NCBI GenBank assembly: GCA_913009475.1
Contig: CAJVYJ010000128.1
Span: 1-5,919, forward strand
Direction: 5' to 3'
DNA from: an uncultured Actinomycetes bacterium
Lineage (GTDB): Bacteria > Actinomycetota > Aquicultoria > CAJVYJ01
Length of the DNA stretch: 5,919 bases
Both the position numbers and the translations under genes were made by a program. The notes under the pieces were generated by a model, which had not been told where the DNA came from, made no database searches, and saw only the letters and a program-made list of their open reading frames with translations. Within the stretch, counting starts at the first letter, position 1; every line of letters starts with the position of its first letter. Of this stretch, positions 1 through 4,596 are shown one piece after another.

Positions 1-88
1 TCTTATACATACTGCTGTATAATGATGTGTGCAGTGTTTTTAGGTTTTTTTTTATTTTTTTTTATTTTATTTTTTTGTTTTTTTTTTT
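1..88. other. Non-genomic T-rich read-through at contig end
   Basis: This stretch is almost pure T from about position 37 and directly abuts the outer end of the P7 adapter. Reads that pass the end of an adapter commonly give poly-A, and its reverse complement is poly-T. The right end of the contig shows the matching A run at 5900-5910, also just outside the adapter. The first 36 bases are mixed sequence with no recognisable gene or motif and are probably low-quality read tails. Treat the whole stretch as artefact. Confidence 0.93.
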
Positions 89-154
89 CAAGCAGAAGAC
101 GGCATACGAGATATATCAGTGTGACTGGAGTTCAGACGTGTGCTCTTCCGATCT
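89..154 (+). other. Illumina TruSeq P7 adapter with index (contaminant)
   Basis: The P7 flow-cell sequence occupies 89-112 (begins CAAGCAGAAGACGG). An 8-base segment ATATCAGT follows at 113-120, then the read-2 primer site at 121-154 (begins GTGACTGGAGTTC, ends CTTCCGATCT). The index segment is the reverse complement of ACTGATAT at the right end, so both ends come from the same indexed library. ACTGAT with an AT extension fits TruSeq index 25 as I remember it. Genomic sequence starts at 155. Nothing here is biological. Confidence 0.99.
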
Positions 155-982
155 GTCAAGTAGGGCTTCGGTAAAACCTTGGATGGATGTGAGCGGCGTT
201 TTTAACTCGTGTGATACATTCATTATAAAGTTCTGCCTTAGTTTTACGGAGTTGCCGACCTCCGCGGCCATATAATTAAATGAGTCGGCTAGTTTGCCAA
301 GCTCGTCATCGGAATCCACGGTTACTTTCTGTTTAAAATTACCCTTTGCTATCTCGTCAGCTGAATTAGTTATGTCTTTTATCGGTTGCGCTAGACGCCG
401 CGCCAGGTATGCCGCCAGTATTAGGGCTATAAGCAAGGTTATAAGTCCAGCCAGAAATATCTGCTCGGTAACCGGCAACCAAGTCAGTCGATAGTATTTC
501 AGCGGCTTAGCCAGGATGACAGCTCCTCTTAGACGGCCTTGAGACAGCAACGGCTGGACTATGAGGATAGCGGGAGTCTTGCTGTTGGGAATATCAGCAC
601 TAATAATTTGCTTGCGCCCGGCTGCAAGCGTTCGCCAGTTAATCGAGCGGTCAATCCTTAAATTACGATTATTATCACGAGCATCTCTTCCTCTATTACG
701 CCGGCGATTAAGGGGCAAAAGATTATTTGGACGCTTGATGTATATAATCTTGGTCCGCAAGACTTTTTCCATTAGGCGTAATAAGTTAGGCTTAAGCGTA
801 TTGCCATTTCGGTATTGAGTCACTACTATATTGGCTTGGCGATTAAGCTCGCTGATAGCGTCGCGACGCATCAACAAGCGAATGAAGGTAGTAGCGGTAA
901 CGGCGCTCAGTATTAGAGTCGCTATAATCACTAAGGTAAAATAGAATGTCAGACGACCGCGAATGCTCTTAAACTTTATCAT
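155..982 (-). CDS. Sensor histidine kinase, C-terminal part missing (adapter-truncated)
   Basis: This is the sensor kinase of a two-component pair: it sits in the membrane, autophosphorylates on histidine and passes phosphate to the regulator encoded just upstream. The 276 native residues show a first membrane helix at about 11-35 and an extracytoplasmic sensor region at about 36-170. A second helix follows at about 174-195, a HAMP linker at about 196-245, and the start of the HisKA domain with the H-box NVSHELKTP, phospho-acceptor His258. The rest of the dimerisation domain and the whole HATPase_c domain (N, G1, F and G2 boxes) are missing because the sequence enters Illumina adapter at 154. 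The apparent last 12 residues, RSEEHTSELQSH, are translated adapter. The ATG at 982 overlaps the regulator's stop by 14 bases and has no strong ribosome binding site, which suggests translational coupling. The sensor region carries an unusual Arg/Asn-rich stretch at about 93-109. The ligand is unknown. Confidence 0.95.
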
Positions 983-1646
983 CTATTTTATAACCAACTC
1001 CCCAAACCGTAACTATTGGACAAGTGTCGCCCAGCTTTGAGCGTACCTGGTTAATATGGACATCTACAGTACGGGTATCGCCGATGTAGTCATAACCCCA
1101 GACAGCTGCCAGCAGTTTATCGCGCGTTAGGACCAAACTTTTATTTTTCGCTAAATAATAGAGGAGGTCGAACTCCTTAGCTGTCAGCGAGATATCTCTT
1201 TTTTCGAATTTTACGAGCCGTCGGTCCGCGTCTATCGTTAAAGGGCCTATTTTAACAGATCGCTCCGGTATAGTCGGACGATTCAAGCGCCTGAGTATAG
1301 CTTTTATCCTAGCTGTTAATTCGCGTGGGCTGAAAGGTTTGGTTAAATAATCATCCGCGCCGATTTCTAAACCGACGACTTTATCGATTTCAGTGTCTTT
1401 GGCCGTCAACATTATGAGCGGCAAATCGCTCTTCTTTCTGATTTGTTTGCAAACCTCAAAACCATCAATATCAGGGAGCATTAAATCAAGAATTATCAAT
1501 TCATAATGTTTTTTTACCGACATCGTCAGGCCGTCCTGGCCGTTCGCGGCCCAATCCACGATAAAGCCTTCTTTTTTTAAATAGAGTTTGACGAGGTTGG
1601 CGATATTTTCCTCATCTTCGATTATTAAAATGTGTTGGTCGCTCAT
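969..1646 (-). CDS. OmpR/PhoB-family response regulator
   Basis: This is a DNA-binding response regulator, cytoplasmic partner of the overlapping kinase gene. Counting from the ATG at 1646 it has 225 residues, the normal family length. The receiver domain covers about 4-118, with the acidic pocket EDE at 10-12, phospho-acceptor Asp54 in LDLMLPD, Thr81 in LTAKD and Lys103 in TKPF. A winged-helix (Trans_reg_C) domain covers about 128-223, with SLTAKEFDLL and the recognition-helix segment TRTVDVHINQVRSKL. All key residues are present, so it should be functional. A TTG codon three bases upstream is also open. GGAGG at 1651-1655 lies four bases before the ATG but only one before the TTG, so I prefer the ATG. 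The DNA-contacting half resembles PhoP/WalR-type regulators of Gram-positive bacteria. Target genes are not evident. The secreted-protein gene immediately upstream is a reasonable guess for a related function. Confidence 0.96.
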   Translation of the reverse strand: MSDQHILIIEDEENIANLVKLYLKKEGFIVDWAANGQDGLTMSVKKHYELIILDLMLPDIDGFEVCKQIRKKSDLPLIMLTAKDTEIDKVVGLEIGADDYLTKPFSPRELTARIKAILRRLNRPTIPERSVKIGPLTIDADRRLVKFEKRDISLTAKEFDLLYYLAKNKSLVLTRDKLLAAVWGYDYIGDTRTVDVHINQVRSKLGDTCPIVTVWGVGYKIDDKV

Positions 1647-1665
1647 CAATCCTCCAGTATTATTT

Positions 1666-1671
1666 ATTATA
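1666..1671 (-). promoter_or_regulatory. Possible -10 element for the response-regulator operon
   Basis: On the minus strand this is a perfect TATAAT hexamer, 19 bases upstream of the regulator's ATG and just after the terminator of the preceding gene. It would give a very short leader that still contains the GGAGG site. No good -35 hexamer lies at the usual distance (TTCTAG at 17 bases). The area is AT-rich, so a chance match is possible. If real, it would let the two-component operon start independently of the secreted-protein gene. Confidence 0.35.
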
Positions 1672-1676
1672 ATAAC

Positions 1677-1709
1677 AAAAGGCGACCCCTAGAAGCGTGG
1701 CCACCTTTT
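1677..1709 (-). terminator. Intrinsic terminator after the secreted-protein gene
   Basis: Read on the minus strand, AAAAGGTGGCC pairs with GGTCGCCTTTT across an 11-base loop, followed by the T-rich tail GTTATTAT. Two of the eleven pairs are G-U wobbles on the minus strand but would be C-A mismatches on the plus strand. The structure is therefore tuned for minus-strand RNA, which fits its place 14 bases after the stop of the secreted-protein gene. It separates that gene from the two-component operon, though some read-through is possible. Confidence 0.75.
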
Positions 1710-1723
1710 ATTATATATCTTGT

Positions 1724-2251
1724 TTAAATACCGAGCGAGTTACCTTCCGTTGGAGGCAGAGCGTCACTTTGACTCTTTGGTGGACGGTCGTTCGGTTTTT
1801 GTCCGCGTCTGGATTTAACAAACAAGGTTCTATAATGGCCGCTACTTTTACGGCGAATTGCGCCTATGGGATCGCCCTCCTGGAGCTGGTCCAAGGGTTT
1901 GCCGGCGAACTTGGTATCTTTATCGATACCTAATCTAACTACATAGCCGTCCATCTCTTTTATTGTCAATAACTTATCAGTGATGGAGGTAATTTTACCG
2001 CGGTCGATTCTTAAGCGTTGGGTTTTACCATCACGTCCCTTAATAAAGATAGTGCCTCGCATAGTTCTACGCATTAAGCGATTAATTTTTCCACCACGGC
2101 GATGGCGCGGTCTTTGGCGTTGACTGCCTTGTTCTTGGCCTGGCCGCGTTTGTTGATTTGCCGCGTTAAAAAAACTTTGCGAGTAAGCGACTCCCGCCAA
2201 TGATAGTAATATAGACATGGCAGTGATGACTATTAAACTCTTTTTAAACAT
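1724..2251 (-). CDS. Secreted basic protein with DUF5666-like region
   Basis: This gene encodes a small exported protein of unknown function, 175 residues from the ATG at 2251. Residues 1-24 form a typical signal peptide: KK, a hydrophobic stretch, then AYS before a probable cut at 24/25. There is no lipobox cysteine, so it is secreted or cell-surface rather than a lipoprotein. Residues about 43-66 are Gln/Arg-rich and strongly basic. Residues about 84-133 have the pattern of a small beta-barrel repeat (G-I-TSI-LTIK-DG-V-LGIDKDTKF-LDQLQEGD), which resembles DUF5666-type domains; this is a pattern match by eye. The tail is Pro/Ser-rich and probably disordered. An in-frame GTG at 2260 is possible, but GGAGG at 2260-2264 overlaps it and sits eight bases before the ATG, which decides the start. 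It lies upstream of the two-component genes in the same direction, separated by a terminator. It may be a target or accessory of that system; this is inference only. Confidence 0.85.
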   Translation of the reverse strand: MFKKSLIVITAMSILLSLAGVAYSQSFFNAANQQTRPGQEQGSQRQRPRHRRGGKINRLMRRTMRGTIFIKGRDGKTQRLRIDRGKITSITDKLLTIKEMDGYVVRLGIDKDTKFAGKPLDQLQEGDPIGAIRRKSSGHYRTLFVKSRRGQKPNDRPPKSQSDALPPTEGNSLGI

Positions 2252-2355
2252 ATTTCTCACCTCCCTTAAGCTATATTTGATCTATTGTTATCTTCGCCCA
2301 AGTCTATTAAGAGATTATTAGGAAAATGTAAAATATTTTTAAAGAATAAATATGT

Positions 2356-2361
2356 TATTAT
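2356..2361 (+). promoter_or_regulatory. Possible -10 element for a leaderless acetyltransferase mRNA
   Basis: TATTAT matches the -10 consensus at five of six positions. Its last base lies seven bases before the A of the ATG at 2368, which is where transcription would normally start. No Shine-Dalgarno sequence is visible before that ATG, so a leaderless transcript fits well. The expected -35 position (2333-2338, ATATTT) is poor. The surrounding 2265-2367 region is AT-rich and must hold divergent promoters for this gene and the secreted-protein gene. Confidence 0.4.
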
Positions 2362-2367
2362 CGGCTC

Positions 2368-2838
2368 ATGCAGATTGATATAAATACGCTCAGCGAAGTT
2401 CGCGCTGACGAAATCAGTGAAATAGCCACAATCGAGGCTGATAATTTTGGCAGCGGTGCCTTAAATCAGTGGCATTTGCCGGTGGCTATTCGTTATGGAA
2501 AAGTATTTGTAATAAGAAGAAACGGCGTAATCGCGGGCGCATCCGAGTTGATGGTTAATTGGCAAGAACCGGAGAGCGTCTTTATCATCGGTTTCTCGAT
2601 AGCCGAACTATATCAAGGTCAAGGATTGGGAAAGAAGCTTTTAACGGCAATTATCAATTATCTTAGAGATGACGGCCGCCGTTTTCTGCTCTTGACGGTA
2701 GCCGCGGACAATAAACGCGCCTTAAAGCTGTATGATAACTTTGGGTTTAAAGAGTCGAAAATATTAAGAAATGAATATGGACAGGGTGTTAATCGTTTGC
2801 TGTTGCGTCTGGATATCAATGGTGCTGACTATGAGTAA
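2368..2838 (+). CDS. GNAT-family N-acetyltransferase
   Basis: This gene encodes a cytoplasmic acetyltransferase of the GNAT superfamily that uses acetyl-CoA; the acceptor is unknown. The protein has 156 residues, a normal single-domain length. The central strand (VFIIGFSIAELY, about 71-82) leads into the acetyl-CoA pyrophosphate-binding motif A, QGQGLGKKLL at 83-92, which fits the Q/RxxGxG/A consensus. Motif B follows with NKRALKLYDNFGF (about 115-127), including Tyr122, at the usual place for the general-acid tyrosine. The pattern resembles RimI-like and small-molecule GNATs but is not enough to assign a substrate. The last eight bases overlap the start of era, so the two are almost certainly co-transcribed and translationally coupled. 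There is no ribosome binding site at the ATG, and a -10-like hexamer sits at the right distance for a leaderless transcript. Confidence 0.93.
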   Translation: MQIDINTLSEVRADEISEIATIEADNFGSGALNQWHLPVAIRYGKVFVIRRNGVIAGASELMVNWQEPESVFIIGFSIAELYQGQGLGKKLLTAIINYLRDDGRRFLLLTVAADNKRALKLYDNFGFKESKILRNEYGQGVNRLLLRLDINGADYE

Positions 2839-3721
2839 AAGCAGCGATTTTCATTCAGGCTTTGTGGTTCTTATTGGCCGGCCTAATGTCGGCAAATCAA
2901 CATTGTTGAATAAGGCCGCGGGTCGAAAAGTGGCTATAGTCTCCAACAAACCACAGACTACCAGAAACCAGATTCGGGCCGTAATAAATGATGATGACAC
3001 CCAATTAATATTGATTGATACGCCTGGATTTCATAGACCAAAAGACGGGTTGAGTATGAGGCTGAACCAAACGGTTAGAAGTTCGCTGGGCCAAGCGGAT
3101 GCGGTACTTTTTATGCTCGATGTCGCCGCGGGTATCGGTGATGGTGATGTCTACATTGCCAACGAGTTAAAAAAAACAAAGACGCCGGTCTTCGCGGCCT
3201 TAAACAAGATCGACCTTCTAAAAAAAGATGAAATAAACGCGGAAAAAGATAAATTCGAGAGGTTGTGTAACTTTAAAAGCGTCACATCTATTTCCGGCTT
3301 GACTGGTTCAGGCGTTAACGAGTTACTGAAAAAATTAACAAACATATTACCGCCGGGGCCTAAATATTATCCTGACGATATGCTGCACGACCAGCCGGAA
3401 AAATTAATCATAGCTGAATTTATCAGGGAAAAGATATTGGAGCGCACGCATGAGGAGATACCGTATAGTGTCGCTGTAGTGATTGAAGAGGTAAAGAAGG
3501 TAAAAGATATTTTGCATATTTACGGTTGGATATATGTTGAGCGCGATTCGCAAAAAGGGATTATTATCGGTAAAAACGGCGGCATGCTTAAAGAGATAGG
3601 TATTAAGGCTCGCGCTGAGCTTGAGAACTTGCTGGGTGAAAATATATACCTAAGCTTAAGGGTTAAGGTTAAGAAACATTGGCGCCGCGATGGACGGCTC
3701 CTTAATGAGCTTGGCTATTAG
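2831..3721 (+). CDS. era: GTPase Era
   Basis: Era is an essential GTPase that binds the 3' end of 16S rRNA and guides late maturation of the 30S subunit. The 296 residues from the ATG at 2831 match the family's usual length of about 300. The GTPase domain shows G1 GRPNVGKST (16-24), the QTTRNQI segment typical of Era with the G2 threonine (42-48), G3 DTPG (63-66) and G4 NKID (125-128). G5 reads SISG (153-156) instead of the more usual SAL-type motif. The C-terminal KH domain (about 195-282) contains the RNA-binding GxxG loop as GKNG (247-250) within GIIIGKNGGMLKEIG. The open frame continues back to 2771, but the upstream residues overlap the acetyltransferase and include a Cys-rich run foreign to Era. 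The ATG at 2831 overlaps the acetyltransferase stop as ATGAGTAA, with GGTG six bases before it. An in-frame ATG at 2819 is the alternative. A structured terminator follows. Confidence 0.98.
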   Translation: MSKSSDFHSGFVVLIGRPNVGKSTLLNKAAGRKVAIVSNKPQTTRNQIRAVINDDDTQLILIDTPGFHRPKDGLSMRLNQTVRSSLGQADAVLFMLDVAAGIGDGDVYIANELKKTKTPVFAALNKIDLLKKDEINAEKDKFERLCNFKSVTSISGLTGSGVNELLKKLTNILPPGPKYYPDDMLHDQPEKLIIAEFIREKILERTHEEIPYSVAVVIEEVKKVKDILHIYGWIYVERDSQKGIIIGKNGGMLKEIGIKARAELENLLGENIYLSLRVKVKKHWRRDGRLLNELGY

Positions 3722-3755
3722 GGTTAAAAAATTTAGGATGAGGGAATAAATAAAT

Positions 3756-3843
3756 AGAGGTTCTGGAAGTCGAGAAAGCTACTCATCGAGAGAATCTCGT
3801 TGGTATTAAGACTTCTATCCTACTTTCAGAACCTCTTTTTTTT
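3756..3843 (+). terminator. Long structured terminator after era
   Basis: An outer stem pairs AGAGGTTCTG (3756-3765) with CAGAACCTCT (3827-3836), perfect over ten bases and extendable by four more with one G-U pair. The tail is an eight-T run at 3836-3843. The large interior is itself folded: GAAGTC (3766-3771) can pair with GACTTC (3810-3815), and CGAGA-GAA-TCTCG forms an inner hairpin at 3787-3799. It begins 35 bases after the era stop and should end the acetyltransferase-era transcript. The loop is much longer than in a simple terminator, so a small structured RNA ending here is also possible. Confidence 0.75.
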
Positions 3844-3942
3844 AATGGTTTCTATTGTTCTCGCCGCGCAATCTCTCCTTGTGCATATTGGAAAAATAGT
3901 AAAGCAACGAAAGCAACAACGTTTCCTTATTCAAAGTCATTA
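3844..3942. other. Intergenic stretch, no gene seen
   Basis: This stretch lies between the era terminator and the promoter region of the cobalamin riboswitch. I see no open frame with a start signal and no strong hairpin. The only repeat is a short near-tandem AAAGCAACG/AAAGCAACA at about 3900-3918. It may include upstream promoter sequence for the cobalamin leader. Confidence 0.5.
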
Positions 3943-3969
3943 TTGACCGTTTAAGTTAAGTCATATATC
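3943..3969 (+). promoter_or_regulatory. Possible promoter of the cobalamin leader
   Basis: TTGACC (3943-3948) resembles a -35 box. TATATC (3964-3969) could be the -10 box with a short 15-base spacer. Transcription would then begin near 3976, shortly before the riboswitch aptamer, which is the expected arrangement. The spacing is suboptimal and the area AT-rich. Confidence 0.4.
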
Positions 3970-3989
3970 GTTAATTTATAAAAATCATA

Positions 3990-4140
3990 TTTACGCCTTG
4001 AATAGGCGGCAGGGAAGGTTGTGAGAATCAGCCGCGGTCCCGCCACTGTAACCGGGGAATCGTACCTCAGAAAGACCACTGTCATTTTGATGGGAAGGTG
4101 AGGTCGATATTGATCCAGAGCCAGGAAACCTGCGTTTACG
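3990..4140 (+). promoter_or_regulatory. Cobalamin (B12) riboswitch aptamer
   Basis: This is a leader RNA that binds a cobalamin, probably adenosylcobalamin, and turns down downstream expression when B12 is plentiful. The diagnostic segments occur in the right order: GGCGGCAGGGAAG near 4005-4017, GAGAATC with GCGGTCCC near 4023-4041, GCCACTGTAACCGGGGAA from 4042, GATGGGAAGGTGAGG near 4090-4104, and the B12 box AGCCAGGAAACCTGC at 4119-4133. The match to the Rfam Cobalamin family pattern is close over the whole core; the exact outer boundaries are approximate. A terminator follows 35 bases later, so control is probably by transcription termination. The next gene on the strand is cobQ, a cobalamin biosynthesis enzyme, which supports the call. 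Confidence 0.97.
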
Positions 4141-4175
4141 GCAACTCTTCGGGTTAAAAGAGATTCGCTCATTGG

Positions 4176-4213
4176 AGTTCTCAACCTTGAAGGTTGGGGA
4201 CTTTTGTTGTTTT
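4176..4213 (+). terminator. Riboswitch expression-platform terminator
   Basis: AGTTCTCAACC (4176-4186) pairs with GGTTGGGGACT (4192-4202) over 11 bases, three of them G-U, around the five-base loop TTGAA. The T-rich tail TTTTGTTGTTTT (4202-4213) follows directly. It lies just downstream of the B12 box and is the natural off-switch of the riboswitch. Its 5' arm is partly complementary to GGTTGTGAGAA inside the aptamer (4017-4027), a possible but unproven alternative pairing. Confidence 0.83.
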
Positions 4214-4230
4214 CCGCAATTGTCTCTTTT

Positions 4231-4283
4231 TGTCATTCTCAGCTCTCCAACGTTTGTCATTCTCAGCTTGACTGGGAATCCAG
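4231..4283 (+). repeat. dRS3/REP-like palindromic repeat, one half copy plus one full copy
   Basis: A full unit at 4255-4283 has arms ATTCTCAG and CTGGGAAT around CTTGA, starting TGTC and ending CCAG. A half unit at 4231-4244 repeats the first 14 bases (TGTCATTCTCAGCT) exactly. The unit belongs to the same family as the inverted copy at 4410-4440. The core ATTCYC-N-GGGAAT resembles the dRS3 repeat of Neisseria and REP-type elements elsewhere, which are thought to be moved by RAYT transposases. No such transposase is in this window. Confidence 0.7.
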
Positions 4284-4365
4284 GTAAAGAGGTGTATTGG
4301 GAATAAGAGCATGTAAAGTATTGAAAGGCGCGTATGGTGGTCGGCAGTGACTATTCACCCCCACC

Positions 4366-4396
4366 CCGGCCCTCCCCCGTCGAGGGGGAGGGCCGG
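4366..4396. repeat. Perfect 13-bp GC-rich inverted repeat
   Basis: CCGGCCCTCCCCC (4366-4378) and its exact reverse complement (4384-4396) flank the five-base loop GTCGA. The arms are almost entirely G and C, so the RNA or single-stranded DNA hairpin would be extremely stable. No T tract follows on either strand, so it is not a standard intrinsic terminator. It is probably another intergenic palindromic element and could stall polymerase within the cobQ leader. Confidence 0.9.
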
Positions 4397-4409
4397 AATA
4401 AGTGGGCCG

Positions 4410-4440
4410 CTGGATTCCCGATCAGGGTCGGGAATGACAG
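4410..4440 (-). repeat. dRS3/REP-like palindromic repeat, inverted copy
   Basis: The arms ATTCCCGA (4414-4421) and TCGGGAAT (4428-4435) are perfectly complementary around TCAGGG. Read on the minus strand it begins CTGTCATTCCCGA and ends GGGAATCCAG, matching the unit at 4255-4283 at both ends. The two full copies therefore face each other, an arrangement known from paired REP elements. Confidence 0.8.
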
Positions 4441-4484
4441 TGGGAGGGGAGAGCGTTGAGGGCTGAGGGTAGATGTTAAATGCG

Positions 4485-4512
4485 AGTCTAAAGTCTAAAG
4501 TCTAAAGTCGAA
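4485..4512 (+). repeat. Heptamer tandem repeat (AGTCTAA)
   Basis: Three exact copies of AGTCTAA (4485-4505) are followed by one variant, AGTCGAA (4506-4512). The seven-base period is too short for CRISPR and has no spacers. Copy number in such arrays can vary by replication slippage. It lies about 85 bases before the cobQ start, so changes would alter leader length but not a reading frame. Confidence 0.88.
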
Positions 4513-4526
4513 GGCAAGTAAGGTTA

Positions 4527-4542
4527 GTCGGGAATGACGGTG
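4527..4542 (-). repeat. Half copy of the palindromic repeat
   Basis: The 16 bases match the right arm of the inverted copy (4427-4442) with one mismatch, including TCGGGAATGAC. The other arm is absent, so this is a decayed or partial unit of the same family. Confidence 0.6.
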
Positions 4543-4596
4543 AATGGGTAGCACACCAGTTCATCCGGTGCTGTATGTTTGAGGATAGGAATAAAA

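Larger units (their letters stand above)
4214..4596. other. Gene-free, repeat-rich leader between riboswitch and cobQ
   Basis: These roughly 380 bases hold no credible coding sequence. They contain two palindromic repeat copies and two half copies, one perfect GC-rich hairpin, a purine-rich stretch at about 4440-4475 and a heptamer tandem repeat. If the riboswitch controls cobQ, the transcript must pass through all of this, so the region is probably a long 5' untranslated leader colonised by intergenic repeats. A second promoter for cobQ within it cannot be excluded; I see no clear one. Confidence 0.75.

Noticed and set aside
1..20. Similarity of TCTTATACA to the Nextera transposase end
   Set aside because: Only nine bases match before it diverges, and the library clearly uses TruSeq adapters.
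27..275. An 82-residue plus-strand open frame with a Phe-rich start
   Set aside because: It is a translation of the poly-T read-through and adapter, then antisense to the kinase gene. The SSDVCSSDL-type peptide is adapter-derived.
2771..2830. A 20-residue N-terminal extension of Era
   Set aside because: It is an overlap frame within the acetyltransferase gene, has a Cys-rich run unlike Era, and the family start fits 2831.
3951..4260. Two minus-strand open frames of 77 and 89 residues
   Set aside because: They lie antisense to the cobalamin riboswitch, whose conserved sequence often yields such spurious frames. They have no start signals or domain pattern.
4442..4469. Possible G-quadruplex from four G-runs
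   Set aside because: One loop is about ten bases long, so stability is doubtful, and the region is a generic purine-rich stretch.
4485..4512. CRISPR array
   Set aside because: The repeat unit is seven bases and contiguous, with no spacers and no cas genes.
4551..4574. Possible hairpin AGCAC...GTGCT just before cobQ
   Set aside because: Only about five uninterrupted pairs with a large loop. Too weak to call a regulatory structure.
4579..4596. TTG start for cobQ, adding six residues
   Set aside because: The conserved CobQ N-terminus and AGGA spacing fit the ATG at 4597.
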